Origin: Acidobacteriaceae bacterium
Lineage (GTDB): Bacteria; Acidobacteriota; Terriglobia; Terriglobales; Acidobacteriaceae
Assembly: GCA_003162255.1 (NCBI GenBank)
Contig: PMMJ01000248.1
Coordinates: 1 to 29,123, forward strand
DNA: 29,123 nt
Direction: 5' to 3'
In this document: in pieces, positions 8,725 to 15,934 of the stretch
Numbering within the stretch: position 1 is the first letter of the stretch
Layout of the letters: each line of letters begins with the position of its first letter
The notes under the pieces: model-generated
Database searches by the model: none
What the model was told of the DNA's origin: nothing
What the model saw: the letters and a program-made list of their open reading frames with translations, nothing else
Position numbers and translations under genes: made by a program

Positions 8725-9345
8725 ATGTTCATTCGGCATCGGTTTTTTTGGCGGAGTTTGTTCGTGTTCGCAATCCTTTTCGTCTTCTCCTCGGCGCTTT
8801 GGGCTGACGAAGAGGCGGATCGCAGTGCTTTGCGCAAAATCAGCGCGACTTACGAAGACGCTCTCAATAGCAACGATCTAGCGAAGCTGAAACCTCTTCT
8901 CGCCGATGGCTTCACGGGCGTGATGATTTCTGGCGACGAAATCAAAAGCTTCGAAGACCTGCAGGCCTTCTGGAAAAAGATCTGGGATTTGGTGGGTGCG
9001 GGCGGCAGCTATCACGTGACGGTGGTCACGGATCAGACCGACTTCTTCGGCGATGTCGCCGTTTCCCGCGGGTACTCTGAGGAAATGTTTCATACGGCAG
9101 CGGGCAAGGAATTCGCTTTCCGTCCGCGATGGACGGCAATCACTCGACGGCAGAATGGGGAATGGAAGATCTATCGCGTTGAAGGGACGGTCAATCCGAT
9201 GGACAACGCAGTCGTCACTGAGATTGTCAGGCGCGCCAGGATCACCGTCGGGGTGTCCGGAGTGGTGGCTGGATTGGTGCTGGGATTCCTGGCTGCTGGC
9301 GGTCTTTGGGGCAGGAAGAAATCTCCACGACCTGCAGCGGTATGA
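8725..9345 (+). CDS. Secreted or anchored NTF2-like (SnoaL/DUF4440-type) protein
   Basis: Small protein of 206 residues with an N-terminal signal peptide (about 1-26, ending FSSALWADEE). An NTF2-like fold follows: an initial helix with the pattern YEDALNSNDLAKLKPLLADGF, then strands ending in TAITRRQNGEWKIYRVEGT. The C-terminus has a single transmembrane helix (about 172-194) followed by RKK, so the domain is probably displayed outside and tethered. ATG 8725 is chosen because AAAGGAG lies 7 bases upstream; the frame stays open further upstream but without export features. Its stop overlaps the next start (ATGA), so it may be the first gene of the operon. NTF2-like proteins range from enzymes to binding proteins, and no catalytic residues can be assigned. 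Confidence 0.8.
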   Translation: MFIRHRFFWRSLFVFAILFVFSSALWADEEADRSALRKISATYEDALNSNDLAKLKPLLADGFTGVMISGDEIKSFEDLQAFWKKIWDLVGAGGSYHVTVVTDQTDFFGDVAVSRGYSEEMFHTAAGKEFAFRPRWTAITRRQNGEWKIYRVEGTVNPMDNAVVTEIVRRARITVGVSGVVAGLVLGFLAAGGLWGRKKSPRPAAV

Positions 9346-10001
9346 GGCGGGCTTATCTCATACTGATCGATTTCGTGCTGCCGCTGCCTTTGACGGCGCT
9401 GATGCTTTTCCTTTGGTACCGGCGGACCGGAAGCGGCTTGTTCGCCATTTATGTTCTGACGCTGGGCGTGCTGTTTGGGTATATCTATCCCGGCATCGGG
9501 ACCAATGTTCTGCACCTCTGGAAGTTCAACGGCCCGTTTCGTCTGAAGAACTACTACCTTCACCATGGCTTCATGTACGCCCCGTACTTGGCGCTGGTCT
9601 TTTATATAGCGTTTGCCCCGGGCACACCGCTTACCTGGGGAAACATCGTCCGGATCGTGCTGTGCGGCGCGTTTATTCAATGCGTCGTGTCCTGCCACCA
9701 CGATGTTTGTGGTGTCAGCAGCGGCATGATTGAGATGAACAACACGGCCGCCCGGCTCAAACTAAGCCCGGTGGAGATTGTCACCAGCTGGGGAGTGGTT
9801 GGCTTTGGGCTGATCGGAGCTTCTTTTGCCGGAAGTTGCTTGATCGCCTATCGCATAATTGTATTGCGGTCCATTTCGGATACGCGGACATTTGTGCTGT
9901 TGCTGGTCATGGGGCTTGCCATCATGGGCGTGGCGGCGTTGCAATACTTAATCAAGGAACGAGCCCTGATATTCCGGTCCGCGGGATATCGGGGCCCGTG
10001 A
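9342..10001 (+). CDS. Six-helix membrane protein of unknown function
   Basis: I do not recognise the family. The protein has 219 residues with about six hydrophobic segments: LILIDFVLPLPLTALMLFLW, LFAIYVLTLGVLFGYIYPG, APYLALVFYIAF, IVRIVLCGAFIQCVVSC, VTSWGVVGFGLIGASFAG and TFVLLLVMGLAIMGVAAL. Histidines and cysteines cluster in loops (YLHHGFMYAP and SCHHDVCG), which could bind metal, but this is inference. The start ATG overlaps the previous stop in an ATGA, and the radical SAM gene begins 10 bases after its stop, so it belongs to the same transcript. It may handle a lipid-like or membrane-located product of the pathway. Confidence 0.72.
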   Translation: MRRAYLILIDFVLPLPLTALMLFLWYRRTGSGLFAIYVLTLGVLFGYIYPGIGTNVLHLWKFNGPFRLKNYYLHHGFMYAPYLALVFYIAFAPGTPLTWGNIVRIVLCGAFIQCVVSCHHDVCGVSSGMIEMNNTAARLKLSPVEIVTSWGVVGFGLIGASFAGSCLIAYRIIVLRSISDTRTFVLLLVMGLAIMGVAALQYLIKERALIFRSAGYRGP

Positions 10002-10011
10002 GGCGGCGGTT

Positions 10012-11343
10012 ATGCAGATTCTACTGATTGCCGCCAACGCGCTCCGTCTCGACGACGGCAAACGGTGGCACGAGACACACTCCAAGTACGCCTATGCCGC
10101 AACCACGCTGACCACGCTGGCTGCGCTTGTCCCGCCGGAACTGAATGCCAACGTCGCATTGATTGACGAAGCGGTCGATGCGGTTCCCGGCGATTTTGGC
10201 GGCGCGGATCTGGTCGCCGTCAGCGCCATGACTTGCGATGCCCAGCGGGCTTACCAACTTGCCGACATGGCTCGGAGCAAGGGAATCACGGTGGTGCTGG
10301 GGGGATATCATCCGACCTTCATGCCGCAAGAAGCGGGCGAGCACGCGGATGCCGTGGTCAAAGGATTCGCCGAAGTTGCCTGGCCTGAATTGCTGCGCGA
10401 TTTTGCGCGCGGTGCAATGAGGCGAGTCTATGAGGCCGATTGGCAGGATGCGTTTGTGTCCAGCTTGCCGGTTCCCCGGCGCGATCTCCTGAATCGCAGA
10501 GCGTACTCGCTTCCGAATACTATGGAGACCTCGCGTGGCTGCCCCAATCAGTGCTCGTTCTGCATCGTCCCGCCGATGCACGAACGGCGATATGTGCAGC
10601 GCCGCCTGGATCGGATCGTCGCGGAGATTGACGACATGCCTGCTGGGCAGTTCGCGATTCTCGATGCCAATCCCATGGAGAACGACGCCTATGCCGCGAA
10701 TCTTTTTCCCGCACTCGCGTCCGCGGGCCGCACCTGGTTTGCCAGTGCTTCCTATAAGTCGGCGGCGGACAAGCGGTGGGTGAAGGCGGCTCGCGCCAGC
10801 GGTTGCCGGGGCCTAGTGATCGGCTTTGAATCGCTCGACCCCGTCGCGCTGGCTAACGCAGGTAAATCATTCAACGATGTGCAAGGCTACGGCGAGATGT
10901 GCCGGATGCTCCATGACGAAGGCATCGTCATCCTCGGCTGCTTTGTCTTTGGATTCGACGGCGAAGATACGTCGGTGTTCGAGCGCACGGTGGCATTCGT
11001 CGACCAGCATCACTTGGACGTTGTGCTCTACTCCGTGTACACGCCATTTCCGGGCACCGGCGGCTGGGCGCGGCTGAACTCGCAGGGCCGAATTTTGACC
11101 ACCGAGTGGGGCCGCTACGATGGCCGCCACGTTGTCTTCCAGCCCGTGGGGATGACGGTCGAGGAACTGCAGAATGGATTTTATTCCGCCTGGAAGCATA
11201 CTTATGGATTCCGATCCATCTTCAAGCGTGTGGTCGGTGCGACGCCGATGCCGTTTCTTGATTTGGCGGTGAATGTGGGATTCCGTCACTACCGGCGGAC
11301 ATTTCTTCCGGTAGGGACTTCCGCAACAAGGACGGCCACATGA
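10012..11343 (+). CDS. B12-binding radical SAM enzyme 1
   Basis: A 443-residue enzyme with an N-terminal cobalamin-binding Rossmann-like domain (about 1-140: DLVAVSAMTCDAQRAYQLAD, VVLGGYHPTFMPQEAGEHAD). A radical SAM domain follows, with cysteines C177, C181 and C184 in CPNQCSFC binding the 4Fe-4S cluster. Conserved later elements include GLVIGFESLD, FVFGFDGED and YTPFPGT. Family members cleave S-adenosylmethionine to a radical and often methylate unactivated carbons or rearrange rings; the substrate here is unknown. The C-terminal MTVEELQNGFYSAW motif is typical of the BchE/hopanoid-methylase-like group. It is the first of three paralogues in tandem. The ribosome site is weak (GGCGG), so translation may depend on coupling. 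Confidence 0.92.
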   Translation: MQILLIAANALRLDDGKRWHETHSKYAYAATTLTTLAALVPPELNANVALIDEAVDAVPGDFGGADLVAVSAMTCDAQRAYQLADMARSKGITVVLGGYHPTFMPQEAGEHADAVVKGFAEVAWPELLRDFARGAMRRVYEADWQDAFVSSLPVPRRDLLNRRAYSLPNTMETSRGCPNQCSFCIVPPMHERRYVQRRLDRIVAEIDDMPAGQFAILDANPMENDAYAANLFPALASAGRTWFASASYKSAADKRWVKAARASGCRGLVIGFESLDPVALANAGKSFNDVQGYGEMCRMLHDEGIVILGCFVFGFDGEDTSVFERTVAFVDQHHLDVVLYSVYTPFPGTGGWARLNSQGRILTTEWGRYDGRHVVFQPVGMTVEELQNGFYSAWKHTYGFRSIFKRVVGATPMPFLDLAVNVGFRHYRRTFLPVGTSATRTAT

Positions 11344-11453
11344 AGATTGCTTCGATGTTTCCGAATGGCTCGATGCGGCCGTTACGCGGCAGGATTACCG
11401 CCTGGGGGACCGACAACATCGAAGCGCGAGGTTGCTTATGCGAATTCTCCTGA
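11340..11453 (+). CDS. Possible 37-residue small protein between radical SAM genes
   Basis: A short frame starts at an ATG overlapping the stop of the first radical SAM gene (ATGA). AAGGA lies 7 bases upstream of it, at 11328-11332. It ends at a TGA 16 bases inside the second radical SAM gene, in another frame. The product begins MKIASMFPNGSMRPLRGRIT and ends in a two-cysteine tail, RGCLCEFS. It could be a peptide substrate, a leader that couples translation, or the remnant of a broken gene whose start resembles other radical SAM starts. The good ribosome site is the main reason to list it; no homologue is known to me. Confidence 0.35.
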   Translation: MKIASMFPNGSMRPLRGRITAWGTDNIEARGCLCEFS

Positions 11454-12835
11454 TCATGCCGGATGCGCACATGCACAAGCTGCGCCTGGGGCCGTTTGTG
11501 CGCTCGCTGCGCGAAGCGCCATTGACGTTGACCACCCTGGCAGCGCTTCTGCCCGACGAACCGGACATCGAGGTGAAAATTGTGGACGGCAGCGTGGATT
11601 GCATCCCACTCGATTACCCGGCCGACCTGGTTGGCATCAGCGTCATCACCGGTTGCGCCCGCCCCGCGTATGATATCGCTCGGCATTTCCGGCAACGCGG
11701 CATCCCGGTGGTGCTCGGGGGCGTGCATGTTTCCATTCTGCCGGGCGAGGCCATCGCTCATGCCGACAGCATCGTCGTGGGGCGTGGCGAAAGCGCCTGG
11801 CCGCGGCTGCTCGAGGATTTCCGGCGCGGCCGGATGAAGCGGGTATATCGAGAGCACCAACTGCCGGACGACGTTCTGGCGGACGTTCCCGCGCCGCGCC
11901 GCGACCTGCAGCGGCGGAGCGGCTACATGATGCCCAATACCGTCCAAGCCACTCGCGGTTGCCGGCGCGCGTGCGACTTCTGCAGCGTGCCTGCGGTGTG
12001 GCCTCATTTCCTGAAACGCCCGGTCGCGGATGTGCTGCGCGACATCCGCGACATTCCCGGACGGATGGTCGCTTTCAACGACGTCAGCCTGGTGGACGAC
12101 GCCGAGTATGCCAGGGAACTTTTCACTGCGATGGTCCCGCTGCGCAAAAAATGGGGCGGACTGGTAACGGCCGACAGCCTGCAAGACACAGAGTTGCTCG
12201 ACCTCATGGCGGCCAGCGGCTGCGTCTATCTGCTGGTTGGGTTCGAGTCTGGCGATCAGACAACGCTGCGCGGCATCCGCAAAAACTTCAATCACACGCT
12301 CGCCTACAAAGATTTAATCGCATCTCTCCAACGGCGCGGCATCACCATACAGGGTTGCTTCGTGTTCGGATTCGATCACGACGACGAGAGCGTCTTCGCC
12401 TCCACCGTCCAACTCGTCCAGGAGCTCGGCGTGGACATCCCGCGCTATTCGCTGTACACGCCGTATCCCGGCACGGCTCTGTTCCAGCGGATGATGGAGG
12501 AGCGGCGCATCCTCAGTTTTAATTGGAACGACTACGACACGATGCACGTCGTAATCCAACCGGCGCAAATGACGCCGGATGAGCTCTATCGCGGCTTCAA
12601 GTGGGCTTACAGGGAAACGTTCCGCCTGCCGCGGATTGTCAGACGGGTCAGCCACCCGGACATACGCTGCGCGATTAACTTTGTCGGGAACTTCTGCTAC
12701 CGCATCTTTGTTCGGCGGCTCTATCATGAGCCGCGGTTTGCGCAGCCGTACTCATTGCACGATCCAGGTCAGCCACCCGCTCCGGAGCACTGGCAGGTGC
12801 CGGCCGAACTGGAGGAGGTCCCGTGCCCCGTGTGA
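11438..12835 (+). CDS. B12-binding radical SAM enzyme 2
   Basis: Second paralogue, 465 residues. The cobalamin-binding domain (about 1-140) shows DLVGISVITGCARPAYDIAR and VVLGGVHVSILPGEAIAHAD. The cluster cysteines are C175, C179 and C182 in CRRACDFC. Downstream elements are LLVGFESGD, CFVFGFDHDDES and YTPYPGT, and the MTPDELYRGFKWAYRETF tail matches the family. The start is ATG 11438, with GAGG 6 bases upstream; an in-frame TTG lies 6 bases earlier. The small ORF overlaps its 5' end. The residues around the cluster differ clearly from those of its neighbours, so it is a diverged paralogue rather than a recent copy. Substrate unknown. Confidence 0.92.
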   Translation: MRILLIMPDAHMHKLRLGPFVRSLREAPLTLTTLAALLPDEPDIEVKIVDGSVDCIPLDYPADLVGISVITGCARPAYDIARHFRQRGIPVVLGGVHVSILPGEAIAHADSIVVGRGESAWPRLLEDFRRGRMKRVYREHQLPDDVLADVPAPRRDLQRRSGYMMPNTVQATRGCRRACDFCSVPAVWPHFLKRPVADVLRDIRDIPGRMVAFNDVSLVDDAEYARELFTAMVPLRKKWGGLVTADSLQDTELLDLMAASGCVYLLVGFESGDQTTLRGIRKNFNHTLAYKDLIASLQRRGITIQGCFVFGFDHDDESVFASTVQLVQELGVDIPRYSLYTPYPGTALFQRMMEERRILSFNWNDYDTMHVVIQPAQMTPDELYRGFKWAYRETFRLPRIVRRVSHPDIRCAINFVGNFCYRIFVRRLYHEPRFAQPYSLHDPGQPPAPEHWQVPAELEEVPCPV

Positions 12836-14178
12836 CGCTCATTCATCCGACTCTCGGCCGGCGTGCCGGCGAGCGGCGCGGGCTGCGCACCTGGCAGATG
12901 CAACCCCTTTGGGCCGCCGCGCTCGCGGCCTTGACTCCGGGCGATATCGAACTCCGTTTCTACGATGACCGGTTGGAGAAAATTCCGTTCGATGAACCGG
13001 CCGATCTTGTCGGCCTCAGCGTCGAAACCTACACCGCGCGCCGCGCCTACCAGATCGCGAGCGAATACCGCCGGCGCGGCGTCCCGGTGGTGATGGGCGG
13101 AGTGCACGCGACCCTTTGCCCGGATGAAGTCGCCGACTACGCCGAGTGCGTGGTTACCGGCGACGCAGAGGAAACGTGGCCGAGATTGCTGGATGATTTC
13201 CGGCACGGCCGGCTGGAGAAGTCTTACGGGTCGAATGGTGGCGCGCTGTTGAAGGGCTGGCGTTACGACCGGGACGTCTTCCGCGGCAAACGGTATCTGC
13301 CAGTCAAGTTGATCGAGTTCGGCCGTGGCTGCCGGCTGACCTGCGAGTTTTGCGCCGTTCAGGCCGCGTCTCACAACACTTACCAGCAACGGCCGGTGGA
13401 CGAGGTAATTAGCGAGGTAGCCGCAACGGCTGGCAACGGTGACCGCGCGAAGTTCATTTTCTTTGTGGACGACAACCTCGCGTGCGAACCCGACCGGCTG
13501 AAAGAATTCCTGCGGGGGCTTATTCCATTGCGGGTGGGCTGGGCCGGGCAGGCGGGCATCAACGTGGCGCACGATCCGGAGCTGCTCGACCTGATCGTCC
13601 GCAGTGGTTGCCGCTGCCTCCTTATCGGATTCGAAAGTCTCGAGCCGGCCAACTTGCGCGAGATGGGAAAAGCGATCAACGAAGCCCACGGCGGCGTCGA
13701 ACGGGCGGTCAGCGAACTGCGCCGGTTTCGCGTGCCGGTGTATGGCACATTCGTGTTCGGGTGCGACGCCGACACAGCGGACGATTTTCAGCGCACGGTC
13801 GAGTTCACCGTCGCAAACGGATTTCTGATGGCGGCGTTCGCCCACCTGATGCCGTTTCCCGACACGCCACTTTACCGCCGCCTGGCTTGCGAACAACGGC
13901 TGCTGCACGAACACTGGTGGCTCGACCCGAGCTACGCTTACAACACGGTCGCGTTTCAGCCTCGCCATCTGAGCCCTGGGGAATTGCGGCGACAGTGCCT
14001 GGCCGCGCGGCGGGCGTTCTTCTCATGGCCCAACATGGTGCGGCGCAGCCTGGCCGCCGGCCCACAGCAACGCAACTTTTGGATGGTCAACCTCCTTCAT
14101 CGCGCGGAATTGGGATTGCGCGACGGGCATCCGTTGGGAGATCAAACATGGACACAACCGTTATTGCGCGCCCACTGA
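12823..14178 (+). CDS. B12-binding radical SAM enzyme 3
   Basis: Third paralogue, 451 residues. The cobalamin domain includes DLVGLSVETYTARRAYQIAS and VVMGGVHATLCPDEVADYAE. The cluster cysteines are C170, C174 and C177 in CRLTCEFC. Later elements are LLIGFESLE, TFVFGCDADT and MPFPDTP. The GTG start overlaps the end of the previous gene by 13 bases and has a strong GGAGGAGG ribosome site at 12811-12818. Its C-terminus lacks the usual MTPEEL wording and instead reads HLSPGELRRQCLAARRAFFS, the same element in altered form. Its N-terminus (RAGERRGLRTWQMQPLWAAALA) also differs from the other two. It probably acts on the same pathway intermediate or a successor of it. Confidence 0.92.
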   Translation: MPRVTLIHPTLGRRAGERRGLRTWQMQPLWAAALAALTPGDIELRFYDDRLEKIPFDEPADLVGLSVETYTARRAYQIASEYRRRGVPVVMGGVHATLCPDEVADYAECVVTGDAEETWPRLLDDFRHGRLEKSYGSNGGALLKGWRYDRDVFRGKRYLPVKLIEFGRGCRLTCEFCAVQAASHNTYQQRPVDEVISEVAATAGNGDRAKFIFFVDDNLACEPDRLKEFLRGLIPLRVGWAGQAGINVAHDPELLDLIVRSGCRCLLIGFESLEPANLREMGKAINEAHGGVERAVSELRRFRVPVYGTFVFGCDADTADDFQRTVEFTVANGFLMAAFAHLMPFPDTPLYRRLACEQRLLHEHWWLDPSYAYNTVAFQPRHLSPGELRRQCLAARRAFFSWPNMVRRSLAAGPQQRNFWMVNLLHRAELGLRDGHPLGDQTWTQPLLRAH

Positions 14179-15257
14179 CCGACAGCCGTTACGCCATCGG
14201 CCTCGCCACTGCGGCGGACGACGCCGATCTGCGCCGGCTACTGCGCGAAACGCCAATGCCCGGGCCGATCGAGGTCTCGCTGGAGCGCGAATCCGACTTC
14301 TTTGCGGCCGCGCGGCAGGAGGGCGGGCGCCATCACACCGTGGCCATTCGCGACCGTCTGACCGGCCGTTTGGCGGCGATGGGCAGCCGGTCGGTCTACG
14401 AGATGTTCGTCGACGGCCAACCGCAGCGCGTTGGCTACCTCAGCCAGTTGCGCATCGCGCCAGAGCACCGCCGCCCCGGCCGGCAACTGTTGCGGATCGG
14501 CTTCGATCTGCTCCGGCAGACGCACGTCGAAGGCGAAGCTTCATTCGACATCACCACCATCGTCGAGGGCAACGAAACCGCCCGCCGCATTCTCGAAGCC
14601 GACCTGCCCGGCCTGCCGCGCTATCAAAAACTGGAAGAGTTCGTGACGTTCTTGTTGCCGGTGCGTGGTCGTCTCCGCGCTGGCAGACGCGGGGTCGAAG
14701 TCGCAAACGGATCGGCGTTATTGCTGCCCGCCATTCTCGAGTGTCTGGAACGCTTCGGCCGCCGCCACCAGTTTGCATGGCATTGGACTACGACGAACAT
14801 CCTGCCGCCGGAGCGATTCTACGTTGCGCTTGCGGGCAGCCACATCGCCGGTTGTTTGGCGCTTTGGGATCAACGCGCATTCAAGCAGGTGGTTATCCGC
14901 GGCTACGATCGGACGATGACATGGCGCCGGCCATTGCTGAATTTGCTTGGCGCCCGCCTGCCGGCAGTGGGCGAGCCTCTGGCTCACGCGCATCTTAGTC
15001 ACGTCGCGGTGGACGATGACGATCCCCAGGTGCTCGCTGCCTTGTTGGCTGCCGCAATCGAGGGCGCTCGCCAGGCCAAACTGGATTGCGTGACCATTGG
15101 GTTTGCCGCGCGGCATCCGCTCAGCGAAGTGGTGCGCCGATGTTATCGCTGCCGCGAGTATGTGAGCATTCTCTACGCGGTTCATTTTGACCAGCTGCGG
15201 GACCAGCCGCCAGCGCTCGATGGCCGCATCCCGCATCCGGAGGTCGCGGTATTGTGA
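14148..15257 (+). CDS. GNAT-family acyltransferase 1
   Basis: A 369-residue protein with a GNAT acetyl/acyltransferase domain in its first half. The acyl-CoA pyrophosphate-binding element reads GYLSQLRIAPEHRRPGRQLL (about residues 98-117), close to the R/Q-x-x-G-x-G/A signature. The second half, about 190-369, resembles a second, degenerate acyltransferase-like domain (AHLSHVAVDDDDPQVLAALL), so a double-GNAT layout is possible. Start ATG 14148 is preceded by GGGAG at 7 bases and overlaps the third radical SAM gene by 31 bases; the frame is open further upstream only as a shadow of that gene. It would transfer an acyl group to an amine or hydroxyl of the pathway intermediate, or to a carrier; the substrate is unknown. 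Confidence 0.8.
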   Translation: MDTTVIARPLTDSRYAIGLATAADDADLRRLLRETPMPGPIEVSLERESDFFAAARQEGGRHHTVAIRDRLTGRLAAMGSRSVYEMFVDGQPQRVGYLSQLRIAPEHRRPGRQLLRIGFDLLRQTHVEGEASFDITTIVEGNETARRILEADLPGLPRYQKLEEFVTFLLPVRGRLRAGRRGVEVANGSALLLPAILECLERFGRRHQFAWHWTTTNILPPERFYVALAGSHIAGCLALWDQRAFKQVVIRGYDRTMTWRRPLLNLLGARLPAVGEPLAHAHLSHVAVDDDDPQVLAALLAAAIEGARQAKLDCVTIGFAARHPLSEVVRRCYRCREYVSILYAVHFDQLRDQPPALDGRIPHPEVAVL

Positions 15258-15934
15258 AAGGCCGCCTGTTGCCACAAACCGAAGTCACCAGCGCTCAGCG
15301 CGCTTTCATGCTCGCGTTGATGCAGGAGCATTTCGCCGGCGTGACTGCGGAACGGTTTGGGCGCGACCTCGCTGAGAAGAACTGGGTGATTTTGCTCGAA
15401 AACGAGCGGGGACAGGTGCGAGGGTTCTCGACGGTGCTGCTGTATGCGACGCTCGTGGGCGGGGAGCGGGTGCGCGTCGTTTACTCCGGCGATACCATCG
15501 TCCATCGCGACGCGCGGGGCAGCAATGCGCTGGCGCGCACATGGGTAGAGGCGGTGAGCACATGGAAGAGCGACGTGCCGTTGTATTGGCTGCTCATTAC
15601 TTCGGGCTTCCGTACGTACCGCTTTCTTTCCGTATTCTGGAAAGACTTCTACCCGCGGCACAACTCGCCAGAGCTACCGGCCATGCTCACCGCGTTGGCT
15701 CGTGAACGATTCGGCAGTTGCTACGATCCGGACACTGGCATCGTGCGGTTCGCCACACCGCAAGTCCTGCGCAATGGATTGAGAGAAATTCCGCTTAGCC
15801 GTCTCGGCGATCCTCATGTGGAATTCTTTGCGCGGGTCAACCCCGGTTACGTGCGTGGCGATGAACTCGTCTGCCTGTGTCCGTTGACGGGCGCGAACCA
15901 GACTCCGGCCGCGCGCAAGCTGCTGGCTTTGTGA
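15254..15934 (+). CDS. GNAT-like protein 2, function unknown
   Basis: A 226-residue protein starting at a GTG that overlaps the previous stop (GTGA). It has the look of a GNAT fold: WVILLENERGQVRGFSTVLLYA as central strands, then YSGDTIVHRDARGSNALARTWVEAV at the place where acyl-CoA binds. The usual R-x-x-G-x-A loop is not clear, so it may be inactive or use another donor. The C-terminal part (GDPHVEFFARVNPGYVRGDELVCLCPL) is strongly patterned but unknown to me. Its position between another acyltransferase and an adenylating enzyme suggests a role in acyl transfer or conjugation. The GNAT assignment is tentative. Confidence 0.65.
   Translation: MKGRLLPQTEVTSAQRAFMLALMQEHFAGVTAERFGRDLAEKNWVILLENERGQVRGFSTVLLYATLVGGERVRVVYSGDTIVHRDARGSNALARTWVEAVSTWKSDVPLYWLLITSGFRTYRFLSVFWKDFYPRHNSPELPAMLTALARERFGSCYDPDTGIVRFATPQVLRNGLREIPLSRLGDPHVEFFARVNPGYVRGDELVCLCPLTGANQTPAARKLLAL

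Noticed and set aside
11222..13968. Long minus-strand frames (357 and 399 codons) opposite the radical SAM genes
   Set aside because: They are antisense shadows of conserved enzymes; the two resemble each other only because the paralogues on the other strand do.
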